64,000 bases of DNA from Bin55 sp965220235 (GTDB lineage Bacteria > Pseudomonadota > Gammaproteobacteria > Pseudomonadales > Azotimanducaceae), in contig OZ244815.1 in assembly GCA_965220235.1 (NCBI GenBank), positions 1,488,001 through 1,552,000 on the forward strand. The letters are read 5' to 3'. Made by a program: the position numbers and the translations under genes. Positions 1 to 8,622 of this stretch are shown here, in pieces (positions within the stretch are counted from its first letter, which is position 1; every line of letters begins with the position of its first letter). The notes beneath the pieces were generated by a model that was not told where the DNA came from, made no database searches, and worked only from the letters and a program-made list of their open reading frames with translations.

Positions 1-1
1 C

Positions 2-781
2 AAACCGGTCTTTTATTACGGTGGTCACACTGGCGCAGAATTAACGTTTGACGCAGGTGTTGCCATGGCTGACACCTGGGCCGACTATATCAATATTGGA
101 TTCGAACACGGACCGCTCGATCTACCTGGCATTGATCAGTTCATGAAAGGGATGGCATCGGTTCGTACGCCAACTCCGGCGGTTCTCGCTGAATTGCCTT
201 TTGAGGGTCGAAGCGCGGAGTTCATTGAGTTTAATGCGTGGCAGGTTCGGCAGTTACTAACGATTGGTGTTCACGGCTTTCTTCTTTGTCACGCCGAGTG
301 TCCAGAAGCCGTTGATGCGTTGATTAAGGCAGTGGGTTACACGTTTCGTGGGGGCACACGTGGCGCTGGTGGTCAAGGTGCAGCTGCACAGATATGGGGC
401 ATCACGCCGAACGAGTATCTGGAAATTGCCGATCCATGGCCGTTGAATCCTGATGGCGAGCTTCTGATTGGTCTTAAGATCGAAAACCAACGTGCATTAG
501 AAAACGCGTACGAGACCGCTGCCGTGCCGGGTGTTGCGTTTGCGGAGTGGGGTCCAGCTGACATGTCGATGTCGCACGGCTATCGAGGTTCCTTGGCGGA
601 CATCGAACGACCGGAAATTGAAGCAGCGCGAGATCGCGTTTTTGATGCCTGCAAGCAAGCAGGCATTTTCTTCCTTGAGGGTTGTTCAGAAAGTGATTTA
701 GCAGCTAAGCTACGATCTGGTACCAGAATCTTCGCTGGAACCGAAAGGCTGCAACAGCTAGGACTTGAGCTTGTTGGTTGA
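2..781 (+). CDS. HpcH/HpaI aldolase family protein (5' end outside window)
   Basis: The frame is open from the first bases of the window, so the true start lies upstream and this is the last 259 codons. The sequence fits the HpcH/HpaI (2-keto-3-deoxy acid / 2,4-dihydroxyhept-2-ene-1,7-dioate) aldolase family, metal-dependent TIM-barrel enzymes that cleave hydroxy-keto acids to pyruvate and an aldehyde. Family marks seen are an INIGFEHGPLDL block, the glycine-rich RGGTRGAGG loop, IGLKIENQRALENA (the usual metal-ligand Glu strand) and VPGVAFAEWGPADMSMSHGY. The substrate cannot be read from sequence. No gene follows closely on this strand, so it may end an operon that starts outside the window. 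Confidence 0.8.
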   Translation, partial: KPVFYYGGHTGAELTFDAGVAMADTWADYINIGFEHGPLDLPGIDQFMKGMASVRTPTPAVLAELPFEGRSAEFIEFNAWQVRQLLTIGVHGFLLCHAECPEAVDALIKAVGYTFRGGTRGAGGQGAAAQIWGITPNEYLEIADPWPLNPDGELLIGLKIENQRALENAYETAAVPGVAFAEWGPADMSMSHGYRGSLADIERPEIEAARDRVFDACKQAGIFFLEGCSESDLAAKLRSGTRIFAGTERLQQLGLELVG

Positions 782-1373
782 AATTGCGTTATGAAACAGT
801 TAGAAATAATATGTTGATTTATAACACTTTTATATGAGGCAATGTTCGGTAAACTCAACTATCCGCAGTTCGATCTCAGTGCTTGAACAATCAAGAGTGC
901 CACTACATCAAACCCTGATTGATCACTGTACTCACTGTGTGGTTAACGATGCTTCGGATCCGAGAGTTCAACTTTGATTCACTTTGCGATTTCGTTCGTG
1001 GTCGAGGTCTTTATCTAGTCAATTGAAGCGTGTTTGTTTTATGAGCCCGATTTTCTATGTCGAACAAATTGGATCTATTTGATGGTGAGTCGCGCGAAGA
1101 TAGAACTTCGATGCTTGTCGATTCGCGGGATTAACAGAGCTGTGCACTTGAAGTGAGTGTATCTCGAGACGGTGAGGGTATATTTCCTCGTGTTTCTGCC
1201 TGGTTTGCTGACTGATTGCTGGAGGTTCGAGAATACGTCTGTTGCTTCGTAGAGAAGAGCAAACTTATTTAACGATTCGTCAAAGTCGGGTTGGCAGGTG
1301 TTGCGACTGACTATCAGCTACCAAAGAATTAAGAGTATACTTAGTACTCAATGTTACTTTTGTTACTTCGCCA
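782..1373. other. Intergenic stretch, no gene seen
   Basis: About 590 bases without a convincing coding frame, tRNA or IS end. The last 50 bases are AT-rich and hold a short interrupted inverted repeat, GAGTA (1333-1337) and TACTC (1345-1349), which may be a promoter or operator for the toxin-antitoxin pair that follows. Confidence 0.5.
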
Positions 1374-1862
1374 ATGTCTGCCAGGATTCGTGTAGCGGAT
1401 GAAGTTTGGCTTGTAGTCGCGAGTTTGCACCAGAACTACGTAGAACGCGAAGACTTCTCGATATCTGAGGTCATGAGGCAGGCAGAACTGAGCAACTTTT
1501 GTAATGCGAGGCCGTTAAGGTCTAGTTTAAAAACTCACGTTTATCTTCATTGTGTCGCTAATAAACCACCGAATCCAGGGCGATATCGAATGCTCTTTGA
1601 ATCAAAACCAGGTTATCGAAGACTCTTCCGGCCGACAGATATCTACCATCCGGACCGGAAAGGTGGAAAAGACATACCTGATCGATTGGAGTTGCCAGCG
1701 CACCTGCATTCGTTTCTCGATTGGTACAAGGAGGATTTTCTACCTAAGAGTCCCGGTCCCGCGTGGCATCCCTTAATGTCACTTCGAGGTCTTGGTAAGG
1801 AAATATGGTCAGATGTAGATGCAGATGAATACGTCGCGAGCTTGCGCACTGGTTGGAAATGA
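1374..1862 (+). CDS. Probable antitoxin partner of downstream PIN toxin; family not recognised
   Basis: A 162-residue protein whose stop overlaps the start of a PIN-domain toxin by four bases (ATGA), the usual antitoxin-first layout. I do not recognise the family: it is not a short AbrB, RHH or Phd-type VapB. It is mixed alpha/beta in look, with an N-terminal section (residues about 1-60) that could be a winged-helix DNA-binding domain and a basic, proline-rich middle (residues about 65-95). The antitoxin role is inferred only from position and overlap. A small inverted repeat at 1333-1349 lies just upstream and could be its operator. Confidence 0.55.
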   Translation: MSARIRVADEVWLVVASLHQNYVEREDFSISEVMRQAELSNFCNARPLRSSLKTHVYLHCVANKPPNPGRYRMLFESKPGYRRLFRPTDIYHPDRKGGKDIPDRLELPAHLHSFLDWYKEDFLPKSPGPAWHPLMSLRGLGKEIWSDVDADEYVASLRTGWK

Positions 1863-2281
1863 GTAGGGTCTTTTGGGACACGAATCTGTTCGTCTATCTG
1901 TTTGAAGACCAAGGTGATCGGGGAGACAAAGTTGCGACGATTCTTCAACGCATGTTTGAACGCAGCGACGAACTAGTGACGTCAGCTCTGACATTAGGTG
2001 AAATCATGGTTAAACCATTACTTGATAGCAAGGAGAACGTCGCGACAGAATATGAGCACTTAATCAGATCGCACGCCATCATTGTGCCATTTGAAGTTAC
2101 GGCAGCAAGACGCTTCGCCGAAATCCGACTCGATCGATCGATAAAACCGCCAGACGCAATTCAATTGGCATGTGCTGCGGTTGCTGAGACGGATTTGTTC
2201 ATCACCAACGATGAGCGACTTAGTCGAAAGGTCATTCCGTCTGTGCAATTCATTCAATCATTCGCAACGGTACAGATCTAA
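1859..2281 (+). CDS. vapC: PIN-domain toxin, VapC family
   Basis: A 140-residue PIN-domain protein, expected to be a Mg2+-dependent ribonuclease that cuts tRNA or rRNA when its antitoxin is lost. The acidic residues of the PIN active site are all visible: D7 (WDTN), E48 (TLGEIM), D99 (KPPDAIQLA) and D118 (ITNDERL). Length is normal for VapC. ATG 1859 is chosen because it overlaps the upstream stop as ATGA, implying translational coupling. The partner upstream is of unknown type. It looks intact. Confidence 0.85.
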   Translation: MSRVFWDTNLFVYLFEDQGDRGDKVATILQRMFERSDELVTSALTLGEIMVKPLLDSKENVATEYEHLIRSHAIIVPFEVTAARRFAEIRLDRSIKPPDAIQLACAAVAETDLFITNDERLSRKVIPSVQFIQSFATVQI

Positions 2282-2755
2282 GCGGCTTCTTCACTCCAGT
2301 TCGGCCTGAACACTGGTTCGACTCAGCGCGAAAATGCAGTCGCCAAGTTGCATTCTGTATCGGCACGAGCTTCGAATCGAAAGGTAACGCTAGGTGTCTA
2401 TTCCGAGCAATTAGGTTTGACCATCTCTGTTGATTCACTGTTCGCGAGAATGGCTTCAAGCGCATCAGCTTCGCCTGGGTCTATTGTCATTCCGTATTTA
2501 AACCCCACGTGGACGACTGCAGTCGGCAAACGCAACGTAGTTAACGAGTGCAAAACCGATGACAAGGATGGCTCAAATGCTCATTTTGAGATTTAACGAG
2601 CGAACATACGGTCGGGTGGCAACTTATTCGATGTTCTTAGATGACAGTACTTCATTGAGCTTAGTGACTTAGTATCTATTGAACCTGTGCGCAAAATAAA
2701 GAGCGCTGTCGTACCCATCATTAGCATTTGAGCATACAAACATCAGGTGAAAGCA
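2282..2755. other. Intergenic stretch, no gene seen
   Basis: About 470 bases between the VapC gene and the SCP2 operon. Short frames exist on both strands but none has a ribosome-binding site or recognisable product. The last 100 bases should carry the promoter of the SCP2-sulfotransferase operon; I could not pick a clear -35/-10 pair. Confidence 0.45.
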
Positions 2756-3058
2756 ATGTCGATTGAAGACGTGTGTCAGGATATGGCGGAAAAGGCGAGC
2801 ACCATCGACCCATTAGGCAAGACGCTCCTGTTTGATTTCGAAGATGAACAGATGCTGATCGATGGTACTGGGGTATCCAACACAGTCTCGGTGGTTACCG
2901 GTGAAGACGTTGAGCCGGATTGTGTCGTACGTATGTCGCTTGACATCTACGGTAAGTTACAGAGAAAGGAAATCAAACCGTTTATGGCGGTCGCTTCTGG
3001 AAAGATTAAGGTGAAAGGCGACATGTCAATCGCGTCGAAACTCAAAAAACTGATGTAG
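2756..3058 (+). CDS. SCP2 sterol-binding domain protein
   Basis: A stand-alone SCP2 domain of 100 residues, a small lipid-binding fold that holds sterols, acyl chains or acyl-CoA in a hydrophobic tunnel. The family pattern is clear: LLFDFEDEQMLIDGTG, then DCVVRMSLDIYGKL, then the lipid-facing PFMAVASGKIKVKGDMSIASKL. ATG 2756 is preferred over GTG 2747 because AGGTGA lies six to seven bases before the ATG. It starts a tight cluster: the sulfotransferase begins two bases after its stop. By context it may present or carry a lipid to that enzyme, which is inference. Confidence 0.85.
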   Translation: MSIEDVCQDMAEKASTIDPLGKTLLFDFEDEQMLIDGTGVSNTVSVVTGEDVEPDCVVRMSLDIYGKLQRKEIKPFMAVASGKIKVKGDMSIASKLKKLM

Positions 3059-3060
3059 AC

Positions 3061-4344
3061 GTGTCGCGACAACAGGTACTTATTAACCGTCCTATTGCAC
3101 TGAGGACGATCAACAAACTCGGTGCCATCTTAAACAGTAGCGGTGTTCGTTCCCTTCGCTTGGATGCGGAACGGATCCTGGATCGAGCGCAAACATCGAC
3201 TAGTGGTGCGTTAATCGATCCTATCGCTCGAGCGGGACTCGAAGTCCTCGTGCGCTCGTTAAATGACGAGGCAAAACTAAGTCTGTTCGGTAGATTTGCG
3301 TTGAGAAGTATGTTGCAACGCGCCGCAACATCGAGGTTGTGCGTCGAAGGTGTACTTGCTTCACTACGTGAGAAAGATCAACCAGAGATTCGAGAGCCTG
3401 TGTTCATCATCGGTATGCCACGCAGTGGTACGACCATCCTGCATGCCCTTCTTCACTTCGACCGAAATCATCGGGCTCCGGTATCGTGGGAGTGTCTTTT
3501 GCCGTTTCCGGCACCACGAGCGGAGGATTATGAATCGAGTGTCAGATTGAAGACGATCGATCGAGAATTCGAACAGATCTTTCGACTCGTTCCAGACTTC
3601 AAAAAGAAGCACTACATGGAAGCGGATTCGCCGCAAGAATGCATTGCAATTACTGCATTGAATTTCGTCAGCTATCAGTACTTAGCAGTGGCTTATGTAC
3701 CAACTTACCTTGAATGGTTTATGGCCGCAGACCAATCACAGAACTTGCGATGGCATAAGGCGTTTCTAGGTTTTCTTCAATCTGGTGGTGTCATTAAGCC
3801 GAGGTGGCTGTTGAAATCGCCGGTACACATGATGCGTCTTCCTGCAATATTCGAAGTCTATCCGGACGCTAAGGTGATCGCTACCCATCGGCACCCAGCT
3901 CAAGTCGTACCATCGACAGCGAGTCTAATCTCGTCGATGCGTTCCTTATATTCCGACGAAGAGGACACAAGACGAACGGGTCGTGAGCAACTTGGCACAT
4001 GGTCGGATTACTTAAACCGCTTCCTCACGGACCGTCAACGATTGGCGAAGGAAGATCAAATCGTCGACGTGTACTTCGATACGTTCAAGGAGAGCCAGAT
4101 GGACGTCGTGGATTCGATCTATGAAAGATTCGGATGGCACCTCCATCCGGCAGATCGTGAACGGATGCAACAGTTTCTCCGCGAGCAACCTCGAGACAAG
4201 CACGGTGTTCATGAATACTCGTTGAAGGAGTTCGATATAAGTCATGACGAGCTCTCGACGCATTTCGTCGACTATATGGATTTCCTAGAGAGCGCATCGA
4301 ATGAAGTGCCATTTCAGGAGAAAGGAACTAGCTATGGAGAGTAG
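3061..4344 (+). CDS. Sulfotransferase family protein
   Basis: A 427-residue cytosolic sulfotransferase-fold protein, expected to move a sulfonate from PAPS to an alcohol. The 5'-phosphosulfate loop GMPRSGTT is at residues 119-125 and the 3'-phosphate region is seen in KVIATHRHPAQVVPS (about residues 278-292). A WLLKSP strand precedes it. Start GTG 3061 comes two bases after the SCP2 stop, and its end overlaps the next gene by 11 bases, so the three genes are probably one transcript. It resembles the long sulfotransferases found beside lipid or steroid genes in marine bacteria and mycobacteria. The substrate is unknown. Confidence 0.82.
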   Translation: MSRQQVLINRPIALRTINKLGAILNSSGVRSLRLDAERILDRAQTSTSGALIDPIARAGLEVLVRSLNDEAKLSLFGRFALRSMLQRAATSRLCVEGVLASLREKDQPEIREPVFIIGMPRSGTTILHALLHFDRNHRAPVSWECLLPFPAPRAEDYESSVRLKTIDREFEQIFRLVPDFKKKHYMEADSPQECIAITALNFVSYQYLAVAYVPTYLEWFMAADQSQNLRWHKAFLGFLQSGGVIKPRWLLKSPVHMMRLPAIFEVYPDAKVIATHRHPAQVVPSTASLISSMRSLYSDEEDTRRTGREQLGTWSDYLNRFLTDRQRLAKEDQIVDVYFDTFKESQMDVVDSIYERFGWHLHPADRERMQQFLREQPRDKHGVHEYSLKEFDISHDELSTHFVDYMDFLESASNEVPFQEKGTSYGE

Positions 4345-5386
4345 AAAGGCTCTTGAAGAGTTGCTTGACGTTGTTCGCAATGCAGACCAGACGTTTCTGG
4401 ACCCGGAGAAGGAACTTGATCACCAGGGCCAGGTCGACGGTTATCAGCATATGTTCCATTTGCTGCAGGTCGCGGTGGATTTCTATATGCACAACGATCC
4501 GTTAAGACCCAAGCTGATGCCGCTCGCAGATCAATGCCGCAAGCTCTATGGGGATAACGTCGACTCGGTTTACTACTTTTCACAAGTCCGAGGTGATCAG
4601 GAGTACGTTATCTCGGGTCAACGCTTCGATAGCTGTTATCTCAGTCTTTGCTTATACGGCGGCGATCCAAACGGTGAGTTAGCAGACCGTGTTTCTTTGA
4701 ACGTGAATCATCGAGACATCGAATTCGAAGAGGACGGGTCGTTTGAGATCAAGCTAACTCAGAACCCCCAGGGGAAGAATGAGTTTCGAATCGATTCGGA
4801 TTCTGTATCGCTTTTTACGCGCGAGTATTTTTTCGATCGTCCGTCGTCGCGTGAGAGCGTTCTCAATATTCGAAACGCGTCGTCGCAACCGCCAGCGTTG
4901 CCGCTAAACGATGAAGAGCTCGCGCGCCGAATACGCAATATAGCGATGTTTTTCCAGTGCACGACATGGATTGCACCGTTGCCGGTTGAGTTTCCGATTA
5001 ATGAATTTTGTCCTCCGTTCGAGTTTGATGCAGAACAAGGTGGATGGGGAACCGTGGACAACATCTATTGCTTTTCCCGGTTTCGACTTCAAGAGGACGA
5101 ATACCTCAAAATCAGATTTACGTCACCGGAAACGTGTTACTGGGGACTGCAGACTTGGAACTACCTAATGCAGTCGACGAACTACGAGGATTTTCCCGTC
5201 TGTATCAACAAAGAACAGGCGGTTGCGTCAGAGGATGGTAGTTTCGATATATTCCTTAGTCATCGACAAGCGCCTCGAAACTGGATCAGTACGGCTGGAT
5301 ACAACGAGGGGATTTTGTTTGCTCGTTGGTTGTTGTCTGAGTCGTTACCTGATACCCCGACAATTGCCGTCGGAAAGTGGGACTAG
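4334..5386 (+). CDS. DUF1214-domain protein
   Basis: A 350-residue soluble protein with no signal peptide. The C-terminal third (about residues 230-345) has the beta-rich look of DUF1214, including YWGLQTWNYLMQS and a closing RNWISTAGYNEGILFARWLL segment. The N-terminal half is helical and not recognised. ATG 4334 is chosen because AAAGGA lies about nine bases upstream; it overlaps the sulfotransferase end by 11 bases. DUF1214 proteins have no settled biochemistry. The operon position suggests work on the same lipid substrate as the SCP2 and sulfotransferase partners. Confidence 0.65.
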   Translation: MESRKALEELLDVVRNADQTFLDPEKELDHQGQVDGYQHMFHLLQVAVDFYMHNDPLRPKLMPLADQCRKLYGDNVDSVYYFSQVRGDQEYVISGQRFDSCYLSLCLYGGDPNGELADRVSLNVNHRDIEFEEDGSFEIKLTQNPQGKNEFRIDSDSVSLFTREYFFDRPSSRESVLNIRNASSQPPALPLNDEELARRIRNIAMFFQCTTWIAPLPVEFPINEFCPPFEFDAEQGGWGTVDNIYCFSRFRLQEDEYLKIRFTSPETCYWGLQTWNYLMQSTNYEDFPVCINKEQAVASEDGSFDIFLSHRQAPRNWISTAGYNEGILFARWLLSESLPDTPTIAVGKWD

Positions 5387-5519
5387 GAACACGTAGTTAG
5401 TCCTTGACAGCTTCTTTCGATCTATCAACTGACGTATTGGTAAACCGAGAATTCGCGAAACCGAACGTGTAAATCAACACTCGCTCGTATCGCGTTCGTC
5501 GATTTTTCTGAATATGGAG

Positions 5520-5852
5520 TCAATCTAGAATCGCGATAAGACGAGCTAGGACTTCATCCATAAATATCGTCGGAAGCGTTTCGATCTGCGCACCATTTCG
5601 TGACATCAAGTCAATCGCTCGTGGTTGGTCGCATCGAATCACACCTTCGGTCCGAGCTCCAACCCCGTCAAGCGAGACGGTGAATCCACTACTTCTTGCG
5701 AAACCACCTCCCATCGTGATAGGCAGGACGATTTGCGTGTTTGTACGTTCATTAAATACCTTTGGTGAAACGATGACAACGGGTCGGTGGTCTCGTTGTT
5801 CATGACCAGAAATCGGTCCGAGGTCAACCCGCCAGATTTCGCCGCGCTCCAC
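5520..5852 (-). CDS. mazF: MazF/PemK-type endoribonuclease toxin
   Basis: A 110-residue MazF-family toxin, expected to cleave mRNA at short motifs. Seen: the N-terminal RGEIWRVDLGP strand, RPVVIVSP, the TQIVLPIT strand and GVIRCDQPRAID, all typical of MazF/PemK. GTG 5852 is chosen because it overlaps the antitoxin stop by one base (TAGTG) and gives the usual family N-terminus; the longer frame to 5891 would add 13 unrelated residues. It is transcribed leftward after its antitoxin. Confidence 0.88.
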   Translation of the reverse strand: MERGEIWRVDLGPISGHEQRDHRPVVIVSPKVFNERTNTQIVLPITMGGGFARSSGFTVSLDGVGARTEGVIRCDQPRAIDLMSRNGAQIETLPTIFMDEVLARLIAILD

Positions 5853-6109
5853 TATAGAAGCTCTTTGCCTACCGGATCGCCATCGAGCCAAAGACGGTCT
5901 TCATCGTCGGTCGGGAGCTCTTCGTTACACCGAGCAAGAAGCTCGTCCAAAGTGTATTTAGGTCGTACATTCTTATGTACAACGATCCGATCATCTTCTA
6001 TCCCGATACCTACTTTCGTACCTACATGTAGGTCCAGGGCAGCAAGTAGAGCAGGCGGAACAGCTAACATGACAGAACCGCCAACTTTGCGTAGATTCGT
6101 CGTATGCAC
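5852..6109 (-). CDS. mazE: MazE-type (AbrB-fold) antitoxin
   Basis: An 85-residue antitoxin with an N-terminal SpoVT/AbrB swapped-hairpin DNA-binding domain (TTNLRKVGGSVMLAVPPALL, then LDLHVGTKVGIGIEDDRIVV) and a C-terminal acidic tail (residues about 50-85) that would wrap the toxin. GTG 6109 is preferred because GAGGAG stands seven bases upstream; the frame stays open further to 6172. The stop touches the toxin start. Pairs like this usually repress their own promoter. Confidence 0.85.
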   Translation of the reverse strand: MHTTNLRKVGGSVMLAVPPALLAALDLHVGTKVGIGIEDDRIVVHKNVRPKYTLDELLARCNEELPTDDEDRLWLDGDPVGKELL

Positions 6110-6259
6110 AAGGGGCTCCTCACATTTAATAAAAGTAAAACTCAAATCGATCAAGACACCCTTTGATTTCACGATGAATAGGACCGATGCGTTAAGACAT
6201 CTAAATTTAAGGTAGATCTTGGCTTATACGGACTCGCGAAGACTTGGTGGTTATTTCGC

Positions 6260-6526
6260 GTGCTAGGTACGGTGCTACTCAACACGATTTCCGGTCCATT
6301 GAACGTCGTAGTATCAGGTATATCTATGTCGTGGATACTTGGTATGGTTTTGACTCTAGCCGCTTCGCTCGTGTCCGTGATTGGGGTGTGCTACGGTGTT
6401 GTCGTTACGGTTAGGGTCGTACGCTCGGCATTGGTATATCACGGCAACCGCGTCTGGTCCTGGCTTGCCGTTGGGTTCACCGCATTAGCCTGGTTTAGTT
6501 CCATCATTTACGTCGCCGTTTCCTAG
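6260..6526 (+). pseudogene. Start-deleted copy of small three-helix membrane protein
   Basis: This is a diverged copy of the gene at 15429-15755. The similarity extends upstream of both genes: the GCGTTAAG and GGACTCGCGAAGAC segments are shared. Relative to the other copy, about 22 bases around 6226 are missing, and they include the ATG and the WRGE codons. The frame KTWWLF before 6260 is still readable but has no start, so translation could only begin at GTG 6260, losing about 20 residues and part of helix 1. Two helices remain intact. I call it a truncated copy; expression from another start cannot be excluded. Confidence 0.6.
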
Positions 6527-6664
6527 GCTTGAACCGTATTTACAACGATTCGGTCGTGTCAGAATACACTTCGCCTAACTGATTCACAAAATCTAGACTA
6601 ACTTAAGCGAACCGGGTCAGATGAATCAGTTGTCAGTGAGTTATGGTGTGATTTGCGTTCGAGA

Positions 6665-6943
6665 TCAGCAGAGCAGAGCGCATTGGTGCTTACTATTGGT
6701 ACCGCCACCTTTATTCTGTTGCCAAAATCTATAGGCTCGCGCCCACAGTAAGACCGATGTCAGAACACAGATAAAAGTTGGGATCAAAAATCTCGAATCA
6801 AGCGTATCAACATATATGTACACACATAGCAAACTGCTAAGAGTGGAACCAAAAGCCGCAAAACACCATGTGAACGGCGTATGTTTGGTTCGGCGTAGAA
6901 CTAGGTCGTCGAAGCGGAGCCAAGCCTGAATCACTGTGTTCAA
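6665..6943 (-). CDS. Small two-helix membrane protein, paralogue A
   Basis: A 92-residue protein with an amphipathic N-terminus (AWLRFDDLVLRR), two predicted membrane helices (about residues 27-45 and 52-68) and a basic tail containing LWARAYRFW. The same pattern (W-x-R-F/Y-D near the N-terminus, DS before helix 2, then W-x-RA-Y/I-x-x-W) appears in the proteins at 7086-7325 and 15908-16165, so the three are paralogues. The likely start is TTG 6943; the copy at 16165 also starts TTG-AAC. It faces the truncated membrane-protein gene at 6260 tail to tail. Function unknown. Confidence 0.6.
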   Translation of the reverse strand: MNTVIQAWLRFDDLVLRRTKHTPFTWCFAAFGSTLSSLLCVYIYVDTLDSRFLIPTFICVLTSVLLWARAYRFWQQNKGGGTNSKHQCALLC

Positions 6944-7085
6944 TTGGAAGCGGTGACCTTGATCCGGTTGACAGGATTTTACATCCTGAGATCTCTAGAC
7001 AGATTCTTGCTCACTTGATAGGGCGGGGCTTCAGTTTGCTCGTCTTCCTAGTACTCACCCACGTTTAGTACGACTGTCCAGTTTG

Positions 7086-7325
7086 TCAGTCTTCGTGCGT
7101 GTATTCCTGCCAATACTCGATTGCGCGGAACCATATAAAAACTGTCACGGTAGCGCAACCGATCACAAGGAGTACACCCATCAAACTAAGAGAATCATCG
7201 GGTAATGCGGAAATCACAGTCAGCGTACCAGACAGAGCTGAAAGCGACCAATAGATTGCTCGGCGCTTCGGAGTTGCTATCGCCCAGCGGTCGAATCGCT
7301 TGAAGTACTCCCACACTTTATCCAC
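7086..7325 (-). CDS. Small two-helix membrane protein, paralogue B
   Basis: A 79-residue protein related to those at 6665-6943 and 15908-16165: it has VWEYFKRFDRW near the start, two membrane helices and a closing FIWFRAIEYWQEY. The open frame runs on to 7370, but the extra residues (LISPPSMTGFYGA) are the translation of an IS200/IS605-type hairpin at 7327-7368, so GTG 7325 is chosen; it also aligns with the starts of the paralogues. No function is known. It is the third member of a family confined in this window to the two accessory segments. Confidence 0.55.
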   Translation of the reverse strand: MDKVWEYFKRFDRWAIATPKRRAIYWSLSALSGTLTVISALPDDSLSLMGVLLVIGCATVTVFIWFRAIEYWQEYTHED

Positions 7326-7326
7326 C

Positions 7327-7368
7327 GCGCCGTAAAACCCCGTCATTGATGGCGGGGATATAAGGCGC
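7327..7368 (-). repeat. Solo IS200/IS605 (tnpB)-type end hairpin
   Basis: An imperfect hairpin with an eight-pair CCCC-rich stem (7338-7357, loop TTGA) nested inside GCGCC/GGCGC outer arms (7327-7331 and 7364-7368). This form, with AAAA beside the stem, is typical of the right ends of tnpB elements. The adjoining GC-rich stretch up to about 7560 may be a decayed tnpB 3' end. No intact transposase belongs to it. Confidence 0.45.
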
Positions 7369-7860
7369 ACTATTCATTCAATTCGATGGATGCGTCGCTC
7401 GCCTCTTTGGCGCCGGAGGACGGCAGCGACGATCGATCCGTCCGATCCCGAGCCGCCACAGCATACGGCTATGAGCGTCGTTCCGGTGGTCTTCACCGTG
7501 GTCGGTGTCCTGCGTAATCCATCCTGCGCCTCAGCCGATTCGTTCCTAACATTTCGCGATGTGTGCGACGAGTAGCACTATAAAACAACTGGACGTTTGT
7601 TCTCCTTTTGGAAGGATAAATTGTTGTCGGCTTTGATTTTATCAAGCTAACAATTGCCGGTTGGAGGAGGGAGTCCCCAGAGTTGCTTGCAACTTATGAA
7701 CTCACTTCTGTCGGATCGTACTCGCCGATCTGACTCTGCGCCTGAAGGGTGTGTCTCCATCCTTGAGGATGCAGGTACCGAAAAGGAACCGTTGCCTTTG
7801 TAAGGTCGACGGGAAGGTTTCGGGAAATGCCTCGTAATTTCATGTATTTGATTGATCGGG
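7369..7860. other. Gene-free stretch before the tnpB element
   Basis: About 490 bases. The part to about 7560 is GC-rich compared with its surroundings and may be an old tnpB 3' remnant on the minus strand; I could not align it in detail. From 7600 onward the DNA is AT-rich and should include the left end of the tnpB element: TTGAT, a known target motif for some IS200/IS605 elements, occurs at 7633 and again near 7848. The exact left end was not resolved. Confidence 0.35.
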
Positions 7861-8622
7861 GTGAGGCACTGTGTGTACTCTGTACGTATGTATAGACACA
7901 CGGCTTTGAGCGTAGGCATGCATTAAGCTGCCTGAACAATGGTCAGAAACATTCTGAGAGGAAGGTTTAGTTGACTTGGATTGCAGTATCCAATAGCCTA
8001 GGGACAGCGCGTGATCGGCAACGATCGGGTGTGAAGCGTCCTGACAATGTAATCCCCCGTATGGGGCGAGTTGTGATCGTGAGATCGCAACGAGGACTCT
8101 GCCAGTACCAAGGCGGACAAGATGCTAGGCTGGCGGGACGGGTGAACGTATGTGAATGGTTGATAAACGTCGTAATAAGTGACAGGCGAAAGGTTACTGA
8201 AACGCCTGAACCAAACGGTGCGTCGCAGGTTGTCTTCGTCTCTTTTGGAGACACACTGCCATCATGCGACCGGCGAACAGACCACACCCACCCCCGTCGT
8301 GTTGTTCAGACGGAACTCGGTAAGCCCGACACTGTGCCCATTGACTTCGTGTCGTTGGGCAGGAACGCCGCAAGGGGTTCTGTTGCGGTGGCGGGTAGAG
8401 GATGTCGGAAAAAGCGAATGCCGCACTGTAATGGTGCGGATACCGGACTGAAACAGGTTCGGCGACGAAAGTCGTGCCCACTTCCGACGGGTCTGCATCG
8501 CGAGATGACAGGCAAATACCCTAAACGGACGTCAGCTTTGTTGGCGTTCTCATTCAACCGGAGGACGGTGAATCGCTGTCCTTCGGGACGGGTTCCCGCC
8601 TCCTTGAACAAGGAGGACAGCA

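Noticed and set aside
7390..7575. 61-codon plus-strand frame in GC-rich DNA
   Set aside because: Arg/Pro-rich and without start signals; better explained as antisense of a decayed tnpB end.
7971..8622. N-terminal extension of the intron reverse transcriptase back to TTG 7971
   Set aside because: This stretch is intron RNA (domains I-IV) that happens to lack stops; the protein family starts near 8623, which has a ribosome-binding site.
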